Source: RH-AL1 sp964243435 (GTDB lineage Bacteria; Pseudomonadota; Alphaproteobacteria; Rhizobiales; Beijerinckiaceae). Taken from it: a DNA stretch of 64,000 nucleotides. Of the stretch, positions 41,194 through 49,194 are shown piece after piece. The first letter of the stretch is position 1; every line of letters starts with the position of its first letter. Both the position numbers and the translations under genes were made by a program. Under the pieces are notes generated by a model that searched no databases, was not told the origin of the DNA, and saw nothing but the letters and a program-made list of their open reading frames with translations. The stretch covers positions 40,772-104,771 of the forward strand of contig CAXTFM010000001.1 in the NCBI GenBank assembly GCA_964243435.1. The letters run 5' to 3'.

Positions 41194-44100
41194 TCATCCC
41201 ATCATCATGAGGCTGGCGTTGCCGCCGGCGGCGGCGGTGTTCGTGCTGACGGAGCGTTCCCGGACGAGCCAGTCCAGAGGGTAAGCGCCATCCGGGCCAG
41301 GGACGTGGACAGGCACGATCGCGCCGGTTCTCTCCGCCAGTGTCCGATGGATGACCTGCAGCGCGTCCGCGCTGCCGGCGAAGAGGGCGGCGGCCACCTC
41401 CTCCCGTTCGGGCGTCACGGCCCCAGTGACCCAACCGGCCAGGCTCGGCGGCAGAACCGACAGCTCGCCCAGGGCACCCGCCCGGATCAGGGCGCGGTTG
41501 CCGGTGGCGAGCGCCGCGCCGACCTGGCGCAACGTCGACGCCCGGTCGGAGGCCGCGCACAGGATCGTGCCGCGCCCCTTCAACCCGTACAGGTTGCGCT
41601 CGCCGACAGGGCCGGGCAGCTCGCGCTCTCCGCCGACCGGCGTGGCAAGAAGGACCGCGGTCAGGTGCTCCGCCTCGGCCAGCTCCCCGGTCAGCACGAG
41701 CCAATCCACCCAGGCGCGAGCGGCGGCCGGGATGCGGCCCGGCATGATACCGGACCGCCGCGGACGCTTCGCCATCAGGCGCCCGAGGTAGAGGGGACCG
41801 CCCGCCTTGGGGCCGGTGCCCGACAGGCCGTGCCCGCCGAAGGGCTGCACGCCGACCACCGCGCCGACAAGGTTGCGATTGACGTACACGTTGCCCGCCG
41901 CCGCCCGCGCGGTGACGTGGGCGATCGTCTCGTCGATGCGGCTGTGGATGCCGAAGGTCAGGCCGTAGCCGGTCGCGTTGATATCGTCGATCAGTGCGTC
42001 CAGCCCCTCGCGGGGGAAGCGCAGGACGTGCAGCACCGGGCCGAAGACCTCACGGTCGAGGGCCGCAAGGCCGTCGATCTCGATGATCGCCGGCGCCACA
42101 AAGGTGCCATGCGCACTACCTGCGGGCAGGGCCGCCTGGTGGACGGGGCAGCCCACCGCGCGCATCGCTTCGACATGGGCGTCGATGCCGGCGCGCGCTT
42201 CCTCGTCGATCACCGGACCGATATCGGTCGAGAGTTGGGCGGGGTCGCCGACAGCGAGCTCCGCGACCGCGCCCCGCAGCATGGCGAGAATGCGGTCGGC
42301 GACCTCCTCCTGGAGGCACAGCACGCGTAGCGCCGAGCAGCGCTGCCCCGCGCTGTCGAAGGCTGAGGCGAGAGCGTCGGCGACGACCTGCTCGGCGAGG
42401 GCGGAGCTGTCGACCACCAGCGCATTCTGCCCGCCCGTCTCGGCGATGAGCGGCACGGGCGTGCCGTCCGGGTTGAGACGCTTGGCGAGCTCGCGCGCGA
42501 TCAGGCGCGCCACGTCGGTCGAGCCGGTGAACACCACGCCGCGGCTGCGCGGATCGGCGACGAGGCGGGCGCCGACCTGCCCGCGGCCGGGCAGCAGTTG
42601 CAGCACGTCGCCCGGCACGCCGGCCTCGTGCAGGATCGCAACCGCCTGCGCGGCGACGAGGGGCGTCTGCTCCGCCGGCTTGGCGAGCACGGCGTTGCCG
42701 GCGGCGAGCGCCGCGGCGACCTGGCCGGTGAAGATCGCAAGCGGAAAATTCCAGGGCGAGATGCACGTCACCACCCCGAGGGGACGATGGTTGCCGTCGT
42801 CCAGCGACGCTTGCGCCTGCGCCGCGTAGTAGCGCAGGAAGTCAACGGCCTCGCGCACCTCGGCGACGGCGTTGGCCACCGTCTTGCCCGCCTCGCGCAT
42901 GATGAGGCCGAGCAGCGCGGGCATGCGCGTTTCCAGCGTGTTGGCGGCGCACTGGAGGCAGGCGGCGCGCACCGCCGGCGGCGTGGTGCCCCAGGCTTGC
43001 GCCGCTGCGTCGGCCCGAACGAGGGCGGCGTCAACCGCCTCGGGCGTGGCCTCCACGACGTGGCCGACGATGTCGCGACGGTCGGCTGGGTTGCGGACGC
43101 ACTCCTCCGGCCCCTCCTCGCCGACCGGCGGCGCCGCGCGCCAGGGCATGGCGGCGCTGGCGGCGCAGGCTTCGGCGAGCGACGCCAGCGCGTGCTCGCT
43201 CGCGAGGTCGACGCCGCGCGAGTTCGCCCGCTCCGGGCCGAACAGGTCGCGGGGCAGCGCGATGCGGTCGTGCCCGGCGCCGACGGGCTGGCCGGCGGCG
43301 ACGAGCGCCACGGGGTCGGCGACCAGCTCCGCCACCGGCACGGCCGGGTCGGCGATGCGGTTCACGAACGACGAGTTGGCGCCGTTCTCCAAAAGGCGGC
43401 GCACGAGATAGGCGAGCAGCGTCTCGTGCGTGCCGACGGGTGCGTAGACGCGGCACGGCCGGTCAAGCTTATCGTGGCCGACCACCTCCTCGTAGAGCGG
43501 CTCACCCATCCCGTGCAGGCATTGGAACTCGTAGTCGCCCGGTGCGAAGCCCGCGTTTGTCGCGCCGTGCTGGGCCATGCCGTGGATTGCGGCCACCGTG
43601 TAGGCGTTGTGCGTCGCGAACTGCGGGAACACGGCGTCGGGCGCGCCGATGAGCTTGCGGGCGCAGGCGAGGTAGGACACGTCCGTGTGGACCTTGCGGG
43701 TGAACACGGGGAAGCCGTCGAGCCCGTCCACCTGCGCCCGCTTGATCTCGGCGTCCCAGTACGCGCCCTTGACGAGGCGCACCATCAGGCGATGGTCGGT
43801 GCGCCGGGCGAGGTCGACGATCCAGTCCAGCACGAAGGGCGCGCGCTTGCCGTAGGCCTGGACCACGAAGCCGATGCCATTCCAGCCATCGAGCGCCGGG
43901 TCGGTGCAGAGCGCCTCCAGCAGGTCGAGCGACAGCTCCAGCCGGTCGGCCTCCTCGGCGTCGATGTTGAAGCCGATGTCGTAGGCCCGTGCGAGCAGGG
44001 CCAGCGCGCGCAGGCGCGGCAGCAACTCGGCCATCACCCGCTCGCGCTGCGGGCGGGAATAGCGCGGGTGCAGCGCGGACAGCTTGACGGAGATGCCCGG

Positions 44101-44868
44101 ACCTTTGATGGGCCCGCGCCCGCCGGCGGCCTCGCCGATGGCGTGGATCGCGTCCTCGTAGTCGCGGTGATAGCGGGCCGCATCCTCCGCCGTGGTCGCC
44201 GCCTCGCCGAGCATGTCGTAGGAGTAGGAGTACCCTCGCGCCTCCAGCCGTCGGGCGTTGCGAAGCGCCTCGGCGATGGTCTGTCCGGCGACGAACCGCT
44301 CGCCCATCATGCGCATGGCGAGGTCGACGCCGCCGCGGATCACCGGCTCGCCGCCGCGCGCGATCAGGCGCGTCAGGGCCGCGCCGAGGCCGCCCTCGTT
44401 GCCCGTCGCCGTCAGCCTGCCCGTCAGCACCAAGCCCCAGGTCGCGGCGTTGACGAAAAGCGAGGCGGAGTTCCCGACGTGCTCGCGCCACCGTCCCGCG
44501 CCGATCTTGTCGCGGATCAGCGCGTTGCGCGAGGCGGGATCGGGGATGCGGAGCAGCGCTTCGGCGAGGCACATCAGGGCGACGCCTTCCTGGCTCGACA
44601 GGTCGTACTCGCGCAGCAGGCCTTCGATTGGCCCCCGCGCGCCCTTGGCGCGCAGCGCCTCGACCAGGGTGCCGGCGAGCGCCTGCGTCCGCGCCACCAG
44701 GCTCGCCGGCAGGGTCGCGGCGTCGATCAGAGCCTGCACGCAGACCGCCTCGGAGGTGCGGGTGTGCCGCGTGATCGCGTCCCGCAGACCCGATGGCGCC
44801 TGGGCGTGGACGACCGGTGCCGTACCCCGACCGGTCCCCTCGGCGAAGTGGAAGTCCGATGTGCTCAT
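41194..44868 (-). CDS. putA: Bifunctional proline dehydrogenase / delta-1-pyrroline-5-carboxylate dehydrogenase
   Basis: 1224 residues from the ATG at 44868. A GGGAG sits 8-9 bases upstream, inside an earlier in-frame ATG codon at 44883. Proline dehydrogenase barrel (about 80-470) with YSYSYDMLGEAATTAEDAAR, VKLSALHPRYS, and the late EFQCLHGMGEPLYEEV region. P5C dehydrogenase (about 540-1020) has GNAVLAKPAEQTPLVAAQAV and the catalytic Cys in SAGQRCSALRVL. The C-terminal domain ends in NASLMMMG, typical of long PutA. There is no N-terminal ribbon-helix-helix, so it is enzymatic only and not an autorepressor. Converts proline to glutamate at the membrane. Confidence 0.96.
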   Translation of the reverse strand: MSTSDFHFAEGTGRGTAPVVHAQAPSGLRDAITRHTRTSEAVCVQALIDAATLPASLVARTQALAGTLVEALRAKGARGPIEGLLREYDLSSQEGVALMCLAEALLRIPDPASRNALIRDKIGAGRWREHVGNSASLFVNAATWGLVLTGRLTATGNEGGLGAALTRLIARGGEPVIRGGVDLAMRMMGERFVAGQTIAEALRNARRLEARGYSYSYDMLGEAATTAEDAARYHRDYEDAIHAIGEAAGGRGPIKGPGISVKLSALHPRYSRPQRERVMAELLPRLRALALLARAYDIGFNIDAEEADRLELSLDLLEALCTDPALDGWNGIGFVVQAYGKRAPFVLDWIVDLARRTDHRLMVRLVKGAYWDAEIKRAQVDGLDGFPVFTRKVHTDVSYLACARKLIGAPDAVFPQFATHNAYTVAAIHGMAQHGATNAGFAPGDYEFQCLHGMGEPLYEEVVGHDKLDRPCRVYAPVGTHETLLAYLVRRLLENGANSSFVNRIADPAVPVAELVADPVALVAAGQPVGAGHDRIALPRDLFGPERANSRGVDLASEHALASLAEACAASAAMPWRAAPPVGEEGPEECVRNPADRRDIVGHVVEATPEAVDAALVRADAAAQAWGTTPPAVRAACLQCAANTLETRMPALLGLIMREAGKTVANAVAEVREAVDFLRYYAAQAQASLDDGNHRPLGVVTCISPWNFPLAIFTGQVAAALAAGNAVLAKPAEQTPLVAAQAVAILHEAGVPGDVLQLLPGRGQVGARLVADPRSRGVVFTGSTDVARLIARELAKRLNPDGTPVPLIAETGGQNALVVDSSALAEQVVADALASAFDSAGQRCSALRVLCLQEEVADRILAMLRGAVAELAVGDPAQLSTDIGPVIDEEARAGIDAHVEAMRAVGCPVHQAALPAGSAHGTFVAPAIIEIDGLAALDREVFGPVLHVLRFPREGLDALIDDINATGYGLTFGIHSRIDETIAHVTARAAAGNVYVNRNLVGAVVGVQPFGGHGLSGTGPKAGGPLYLGRLMAKRPRRSGIMPGRIPAAARAWVDWLVLTGELAEAEHLTAVLLATPVGGERELPGPVGERNLYGLKGRGTILCAASDRASTLRQVGAALATGNRALIRAGALGELSVLPPSLAGWVTGAVTPEREEVAAALFAGSADALQVIHRTLAERTGAIVPVHVPGPDGAYPLDWLVRERSVSTNTAAAGGNASLMMMG

Positions 44869-45286
44869 CGCCGCTGCTCCCATGTGAACGACGTCAGGCT
44901 TAGGACGGCGCCGGAGGAATGTCCTTTTTTCCTGGATGCCGTCTTATGAACGGCGTCCGGTTCAACGCTGCCCGAACCACCGGATGTTAGGCCACCTGGG
45001 ATGAGCAACGCGACGTCGTCGCGTTCAGCAGCATGATCTTCGTGTCCGGCATCCGGCCGTTGTCCCGAAGGACTCCGCCGTGAGAACGTTCGCGGACCTC
45101 GATGGATGAACCGTCCGGCTCATCACCGGGTCGACGGCGATCGGCCCTCCGGACAAGCGTGCGCCGGATAAATGTATCTCGCCGCGGGTCCCGACACCTG
45201 TTCGGCGTCGCGACCAGCTTGTGAAACAAAAAGCTCGCAGCACCGTCGTGACGACGCGGGCGACAGGCCGCTTCGCCGGTTTGCCA
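44869..45286. other. Gene-free stretch upstream of putA
   Basis: About 420 bases between the putA start and the IclR gene stop, both leftward. It should include the putA promoter. There is a GC-poor patch around 44920-44950 (TTTTTTCCTGGATGC, TTATGAACGG). One leftward frame (RRPGDEPDGSSIEVRERSHG) has protein-like composition but matches nothing I recognise. No Lrp-type or PutR-type gene is adjacent. Confidence 0.4.
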
Positions 45287-46093
45287 TCAACGCGAAGGAC
45301 TGGATCTGCTTTGGGACAGCGACAGCGCCGCCGCTGCCACGAGCGGGGCGAAGTCGGCCTCGGCTTGCTCGGGCGTGAAGCGGGCGCGGGACACGGCGAT
45401 GTTGAGTGCGGCGACGGGGTAGCCGTTGTGGTCGCGCACCGGAGCCGAGACGGTGAGGTCGCCCTGGTAGAACTGGTCGAAGGCCGTCGAGTAGTTCTTC
45501 CGCGCTGCCCGTCCGACCGCATCCATCAGCACGTCGACCGTCGTGAGGGTCGAAGGCGTGAAAGCCTTGCGCTCGCTCCGCAAAAGGATCTGCCGAGCTT
45601 CCTCCCTCGGCAGGGCCGAAAGAATGGCCAAGCCCCCGGCGGTGCAGAAGACCGGCATCCGCGTTCCAACCACCACGTCGGTGTTGAGGACGTGCCGACT
45701 CATGAAACGAGACAGGAAGACGATCTCCGTATCGTCGCGGACGACCAGGTTGATCGTCTCCTCTGTTGTTCGACTGAGGTGCTGGAGGTAGGGCATCGCA
45801 CGGTCGACGAGTGGATTGGCGTTCAGGAAATGGAAGCCGACGTCGAGGGTGCGGACCGTCAGGCCGAAGTGCTTGGTCACCGGATCCTTGCACAGGTAGC
45901 CCAACCGTTCGAGCGTGTGGGCGAAGCGCTGCACCGCGCTCCTGTTCATCCCGACGCGCGAGGCGAGTTGCGTGAGGCTCAGGCTCCGGTGCGCCGCATC
46001 GAATGCGACAAGGAGGCGAAACGCCTTCTCGACCGAATGAACCATGAGTTCGTCGATCCGCCCCGTGTCGTCGCCGTACGACTCCTTTCCCAT
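45287..46093 (-). CDS. IclR-family transcriptional regulator
   Basis: 268 residues; ATG at 46093 preceded by GAGGGG. N-terminal winged helix: VHSVEKAFRLLVAFD, LSLTQLASRVGMNRSAVQRF, HTLERLGYL. C-terminal IclR effector domain: DRAMPYLQHLSRTTEETINL, MPVFCTAGGLAILSALPREEA, SAPVRDHNGYPVAALNIAVS. Divergent from the enoyl-CoA hydratase operon, with a promoter overlapped by phased half-sites between them, so it probably represses or activates that operon in response to its substrate. Confidence 0.92.
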   Translation of the reverse strand: MGKESYGDDTGRIDELMVHSVEKAFRLLVAFDAAHRSLSLTQLASRVGMNRSAVQRFAHTLERLGYLCKDPVTKHFGLTVRTLDVGFHFLNANPLVDRAMPYLQHLSRTTEETINLVVRDDTEIVFLSRFMSRHVLNTDVVVGTRMPVFCTAGGLAILSALPREEARQILLRSERKAFTPSTLTTVDVLMDAVGRAARKNYSTAFDQFYQGDLTVSAPVRDHNGYPVAALNIAVSRARFTPEQAEADFAPLVAAAALSLSQSRSSPSR

Positions 46094-46130
46094 TGCGACC
46101 CCTCACGGCCGGCACGCGACCCGCTCCGGT

Positions 46131-46159
46131 TTGACAGCGTGCTGCATCCGGCTACATTC
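46131..46159 (+). promoter_or_regulatory. Sigma-70-type promoter of the CoA/ABC operon
   Basis: TTGACA (46131-46136) and TACATT (46154-46159) are separated by exactly 17 bases, an almost ideal -35/-10 pair. Transcription would start near 46166, inside the CGATA/TATCG half-site array and about 40 bases before the enoyl-CoA hydratase ATG. Confidence 0.75.
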
Positions 46160-46163
46160 GCAT

Positions 46164-46192
46164 ATCGATAGTACTTATCGCATGCCGATAAA
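46164..46192. promoter_or_regulatory. Phased inverted half-sites, candidate IclR operator
   Basis: TATCGATA (46164-46171) is followed by TATCG (46177-46181) and CGATA (46187-46191). CGATA and TATCG alternate at 10-base spacing: CGATA 46167, TATCG 46177, CGATA 46187. One pair gives TTATCG-N5-CGATAA. The array covers the predicted start site and lies 13 bases before the ATG, a position suited to repression. IclR proteins often bind such palindromes as dimers of dimers. Confidence 0.6.
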
Positions 46193-46204
46193 GCAGGACA
46201 AGTC

Positions 46205-46975
46205 ATGTCGAGGCACATCCTCACCGAACGGCGCGATGAGATCGGCATCGTCACCCTGAACAGGCCCGAGGTCCTGAACGCGTGGAACGCCGCGATGCGC
46301 GACATGCTGATCGACGCCTTCACCGCCTTCGAGGACGATCCGGCCGTCAAGGCTCTCATCCTCACCGGCGCCGGCGACCGCGCCTTTGGCGCCGGTCAGG
46401 ACCTCGGCGAGGCCAAGTTCTTCGATGCGGAGCGCGCCGGGAAATGGATCGCCGAATGGGAGCGGCTGTACGATCGCATGCGTTCCTTGTCGAAGCCGCT
46501 GGTGTGCGCCCTCAACGGCGTCGCGGCCGGTTCCGCCTTTCAGGTCGCCCTGCTCACCGACATCCGCGTCGGCCACCCCGGGGTTCGCATGGGACAGCCC
46601 GAGATCAACGCGGGTATCGCCTCCACCACGGGTCCGTGGATCATGCGGGAGATGCTGGGCGTCTCGCGCACGATCGACCTGACGTTGACGGGTCGGCTCA
46701 TGGACGCCGACGAATGCTTCAAGATCGGCCTAATCGGCCGCCTCGTTCCGCAAACGGAGGTGTTTGCCGCGTCGCTGAAGCTCGCCCAGGAGCTTGCCGC
46801 CAAGCCACCGGTCGCAATGCGGCTCGACAAGCAGCGCTTCCGCGAGATGACCGAGGCCGGGTTCCGCGAGTGCCTGGAAGCGGGCGTGCGCATCCAGCGC
46901 GAATCCTACGCGTCGGGGGAGCCGGCGCGGATGATGGAAGCGTTCTTCGCGGCACGCGCCTTGCGGCGCGCCTGA
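46205..46975 (+). CDS. Enoyl-CoA hydratase/isomerase (crotonase) family protein
   Basis: 256 residues, full-length crotonase. IVTLNRPEVLNAWNAAMRDM, oxyanion segment GDRAFGAGQDLGEAKFF, and GVAAGSAFQVALLTDIRVGH with GQPEINAGIASTTGPWIMRE. The usual catalytic Glu of the second loop is retained in QPEINAG. Members hydrate or isomerise acyl-CoAs. In this operon with a CoA ligase it probably acts on the CoA ester of the imported compound, similar to CaiD with CaiC (inference). First gene after the promoter. Confidence 0.9.
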   Translation: MSRHILTERRDEIGIVTLNRPEVLNAWNAAMRDMLIDAFTAFEDDPAVKALILTGAGDRAFGAGQDLGEAKFFDAERAGKWIAEWERLYDRMRSLSKPLVCALNGVAAGSAFQVALLTDIRVGHPGVRMGQPEINAGIASTTGPWIMREMLGVSRTIDLTLTGRLMDADECFKIGLIGRLVPQTEVFAASLKLAQELAAKPPVAMRLDKQRFREMTEAGFRECLEAGVRIQRESYASGEPARMMEAFFAARALRRA

Positions 46976-47023
46976 TGCATGCAACCCGTTCAGGACCCAT
47001 GTCCATTTCGGAAGGCATGACTG

Positions 47024-48091
47024 ATGACTGAGCACGATCACGGGAGCAGCCGCCGCGGGATCCTGCGAGCGGCGAGCGGCCTGGCCGCAGTTTTGGCCGC
47101 GCCAACCCTGATCCGCCCGGTCGCGGCAGCGACCTCGCTCACCGTCGCTGATCCGGGTGGCCCCTACGGCCCGGGCTATCGCAAGGCGTTCTACGACCCC
47201 TTCGAGAAGGCCACGGGTATCCGGGTGAACAACGTCGCGCGCGAGGCCGAGCCGACCGCGCAGTTCAAGGCCATGGTGGAAACGAAGGCCTATACCTGGG
47301 ACGTATGCACCCTTACCCTGTCCGCGCGCGACATCCTGACGAAGCAGGGTCTGCTCGAGCCGATCGCCCTCGCGGCGGCGGACGTGCCCGGGCAGATGGC
47401 GGAAGGCTTGACGCCGGTGTGGCTCGGCATCGACGTTTACTCGACCGTCCAGGCGTACCGCACCGAAACGTTCAAGGCGAAGGCGCCCTCGACGTGGGCG
47501 GAGTTCTGGGACGTGAAGGCCTTCCCCGGACGCCGCTCGCTGCGCAAGAACCCGATCGACACGCTGGAACAGGCCCTGATGGCCGATGGCGTGCCCTTGG
47601 CCCAGCTTTATCCCGTCGACGTCGATCGGGCGTTTAGGAGCCTCGAACGCATCAAGCCGCATATCGAGGTGTGGTGGACCTCTGGCGCCCAGGCGAGCCA
47701 GCTCATCCAGAGCGGCGAGGTCGATCTCATCGCCATTTGGAACGCCCGCGCGCAGGCGGTGATCGATAGCGGCGCCCCGGTGAGGATCGTCTGGAACCAA
47801 GGGCTTTACTCCATCGAGGGCTGGGGCATCCCGAAGGGCTGTCCCCGCGCCGACGCGGCACGGCAGTTCGTCAGGTTCTGCGCTGACCCGGTGAGGCAGG
47901 CCGACTTCGCCGAAGCGCTGGCGTATGGGCCGGCCAACCTCAACGCTTACAAGAGCATCCCGGCGGCGCGCAGCGCGCTGCTCCCGACCTCGCCGGACAA
48001 TCTCGGAGTGATGACCATCGCCCGCGAGGACTGGTGGAGCGCCAACCGTGCCAGGATGAACGAGCGCTTCAACGCGTGGATCCTGAGCTGA
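47024..48091 (+). CDS. Spermidine/putrescine-type ABC transporter substrate-binding protein
   Basis: 355 residues. Twin-arginine signal with R10-R11 (SSRRGILRAASGLAAVLAAP). The mature protein has the PotD-like fold: TVADPGGPYGPGYRKAFYDP, FEKATGIRVNNV, YTWDVCTLTLSARDILTKQG, STWAEFWDVKAFPGRRSLR, VDLIAIWNARAQAVID. Such proteins bind polyamines, amines, thiamine-like or other cations. Starts about 50 bases after the hydratase gene. Overlaps the ATPase gene start. Confidence 0.9.
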   Translation: MTEHDHGSSRRGILRAASGLAAVLAAPTLIRPVAAATSLTVADPGGPYGPGYRKAFYDPFEKATGIRVNNVAREAEPTAQFKAMVETKAYTWDVCTLTLSARDILTKQGLLEPIALAAADVPGQMAEGLTPVWLGIDVYSTVQAYRTETFKAKAPSTWAEFWDVKAFPGRRSLRKNPIDTLEQALMADGVPLAQLYPVDVDRAFRSLERIKPHIEVWWTSGAQASQLIQSGEVDLIAIWNARAQAVIDSGAPVRIVWNQGLYSIEGWGIPKGCPRADAARQFVRFCADPVRQADFAEALAYGPANLNAYKSIPAARSALLPTSPDNLGVMTIAREDWWSANRARMNERFNAWILS

Positions 48092-49194
48092 CCGGCTCGG
48101 GTGAGGACGCCCCGGCAGGGCCAGCCGCGGGCTGCGGCGACGCCGAGCCCAAGTTGAAGGTCCGCGGCCTCGGCAAGGTTTATGGGTCCGTGACGGCTTT
48201 GGCGCCGACCGACCTCGACGTGCCGGCCGGCGAGTTCCTGACTCTGCTCGGCCCGTCCGGATCGGGAAAGACGACGCTGCTGCAGATGGTCTGCGGCCTG
48301 GTCGAGCCGAGTTCCGGGCGCGTCTACATCGAGGGCCGCGACCAGACGGCCACGCCCGTCCACAAACGCGACATCGGCCTGGTGTTCCAATCCTACGGCC
48401 TGTTCCCTCACCTCACGGTGGCCGAGAACGTCGCCTTCCCCTTGCGCATGCGCAAGGCGGCGACGGCGGACGTCGACCGGCGGGTCAGATCGGCCCTGGA
48501 GATGGTGCAACTCGGTCACCTGGGCGGCCGGTTCGCGCGCGAACTGTCGGGCGGGCAGCAGCAACGGGTCGCCCTCGCCCGGTGCTTCGTCTACCGCCCG
48601 TCGATCATCCTCATGGACGAGCCGCTCGGCGCCCTGGACAAGAAGCTGCGCGAACACATGCAGCTCGAGATCCGGCGCCTGCACCGTGAAAGCGGCGCCA
48701 CGGTCGTTTACGTCACCCACGACCAGGAGGAGGCGCTCGCCCTATCCGACCGGATCTGCCTGATGAACCACGCGCAGGTCGAGCAGCTCGGGACGCCGCG
48801 GGACATCTACGCCCGGCCGCGCACGGCCTTCGCCGCGGACTTCATCGGCATCTCCAACATCTTCCGCGGGCGGATCACGCGCGGTCCCGACGGTTGTTCG
48901 CGCCTGGCGACGCCTTGCGGCTCCTTCCGCGTCGACGCCCGCGTCCCGCTTGCCATCGAGGGGGGCGCCGTCGTGATCCGCCCCGAGCGGATGGTGATCG
49001 GCGACGATTGCGAGAACGTCGTCACCGGCGAGGTCAGCGAACTGATCTACGCGGGTTCGGAAACCCGCATGATCGTGGCGCTCCGGGATGGGTACCGCGC
49101 GACCGTGCGCCTCCGCCCGGACATGCCCCTGCCGCAGCTCGGCGACACCACGCCGCTGAGCTGGCGAACGGAGGACGCGGTGATGGTGCCGTGA
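48076..49194 (+). CDS. Spermidine/putrescine-type ABC transporter ATPase (PotA family)
   Basis: 372 residues from a GTG at 48076 that overlaps the end of the binding-protein gene. No clear start signal was seen, so a later start is possible. Walker A GPSGSGKT, Q-loop VFQSYGLFPHLTV, signature LSGGQQQRVALARC, Walker B ILMDEPLGALD, H-loop VTHDQEEAL. C-terminal TOBE-type domain (about 275-372, VIRPERMVIGDDC). Energises import of the amine or cationic substrate. Confidence 0.92.
   Translation: MDPELTGSGEDAPAGPAAGCGDAEPKLKVRGLGKVYGSVTALAPTDLDVPAGEFLTLLGPSGSGKTTLLQMVCGLVEPSSGRVYIEGRDQTATPVHKRDIGLVFQSYGLFPHLTVAENVAFPLRMRKAATADVDRRVRSALEMVQLGHLGGRFARELSGGQQQRVALARCFVYRPSIILMDEPLGALDKKLREHMQLEIRRLHRESGATVVYVTHDQEEALALSDRICLMNHAQVEQLGTPRDIYARPRTAFAADFIGISNIFRGRITRGPDGCSRLATPCGSFRVDARVPLAIEGGAVVIRPERMVIGDDCENVVTGEVSELIYAGSETRMIVALRDGYRATVRLRPDMPLPQLGDTTPLSWRTEDAVMVP

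Noticed and set aside
42598..44949. 783-codon plus-strand open frame over putA
   Set aside because: Antisense shadow. PutA on the minus strand is full length with all motifs.
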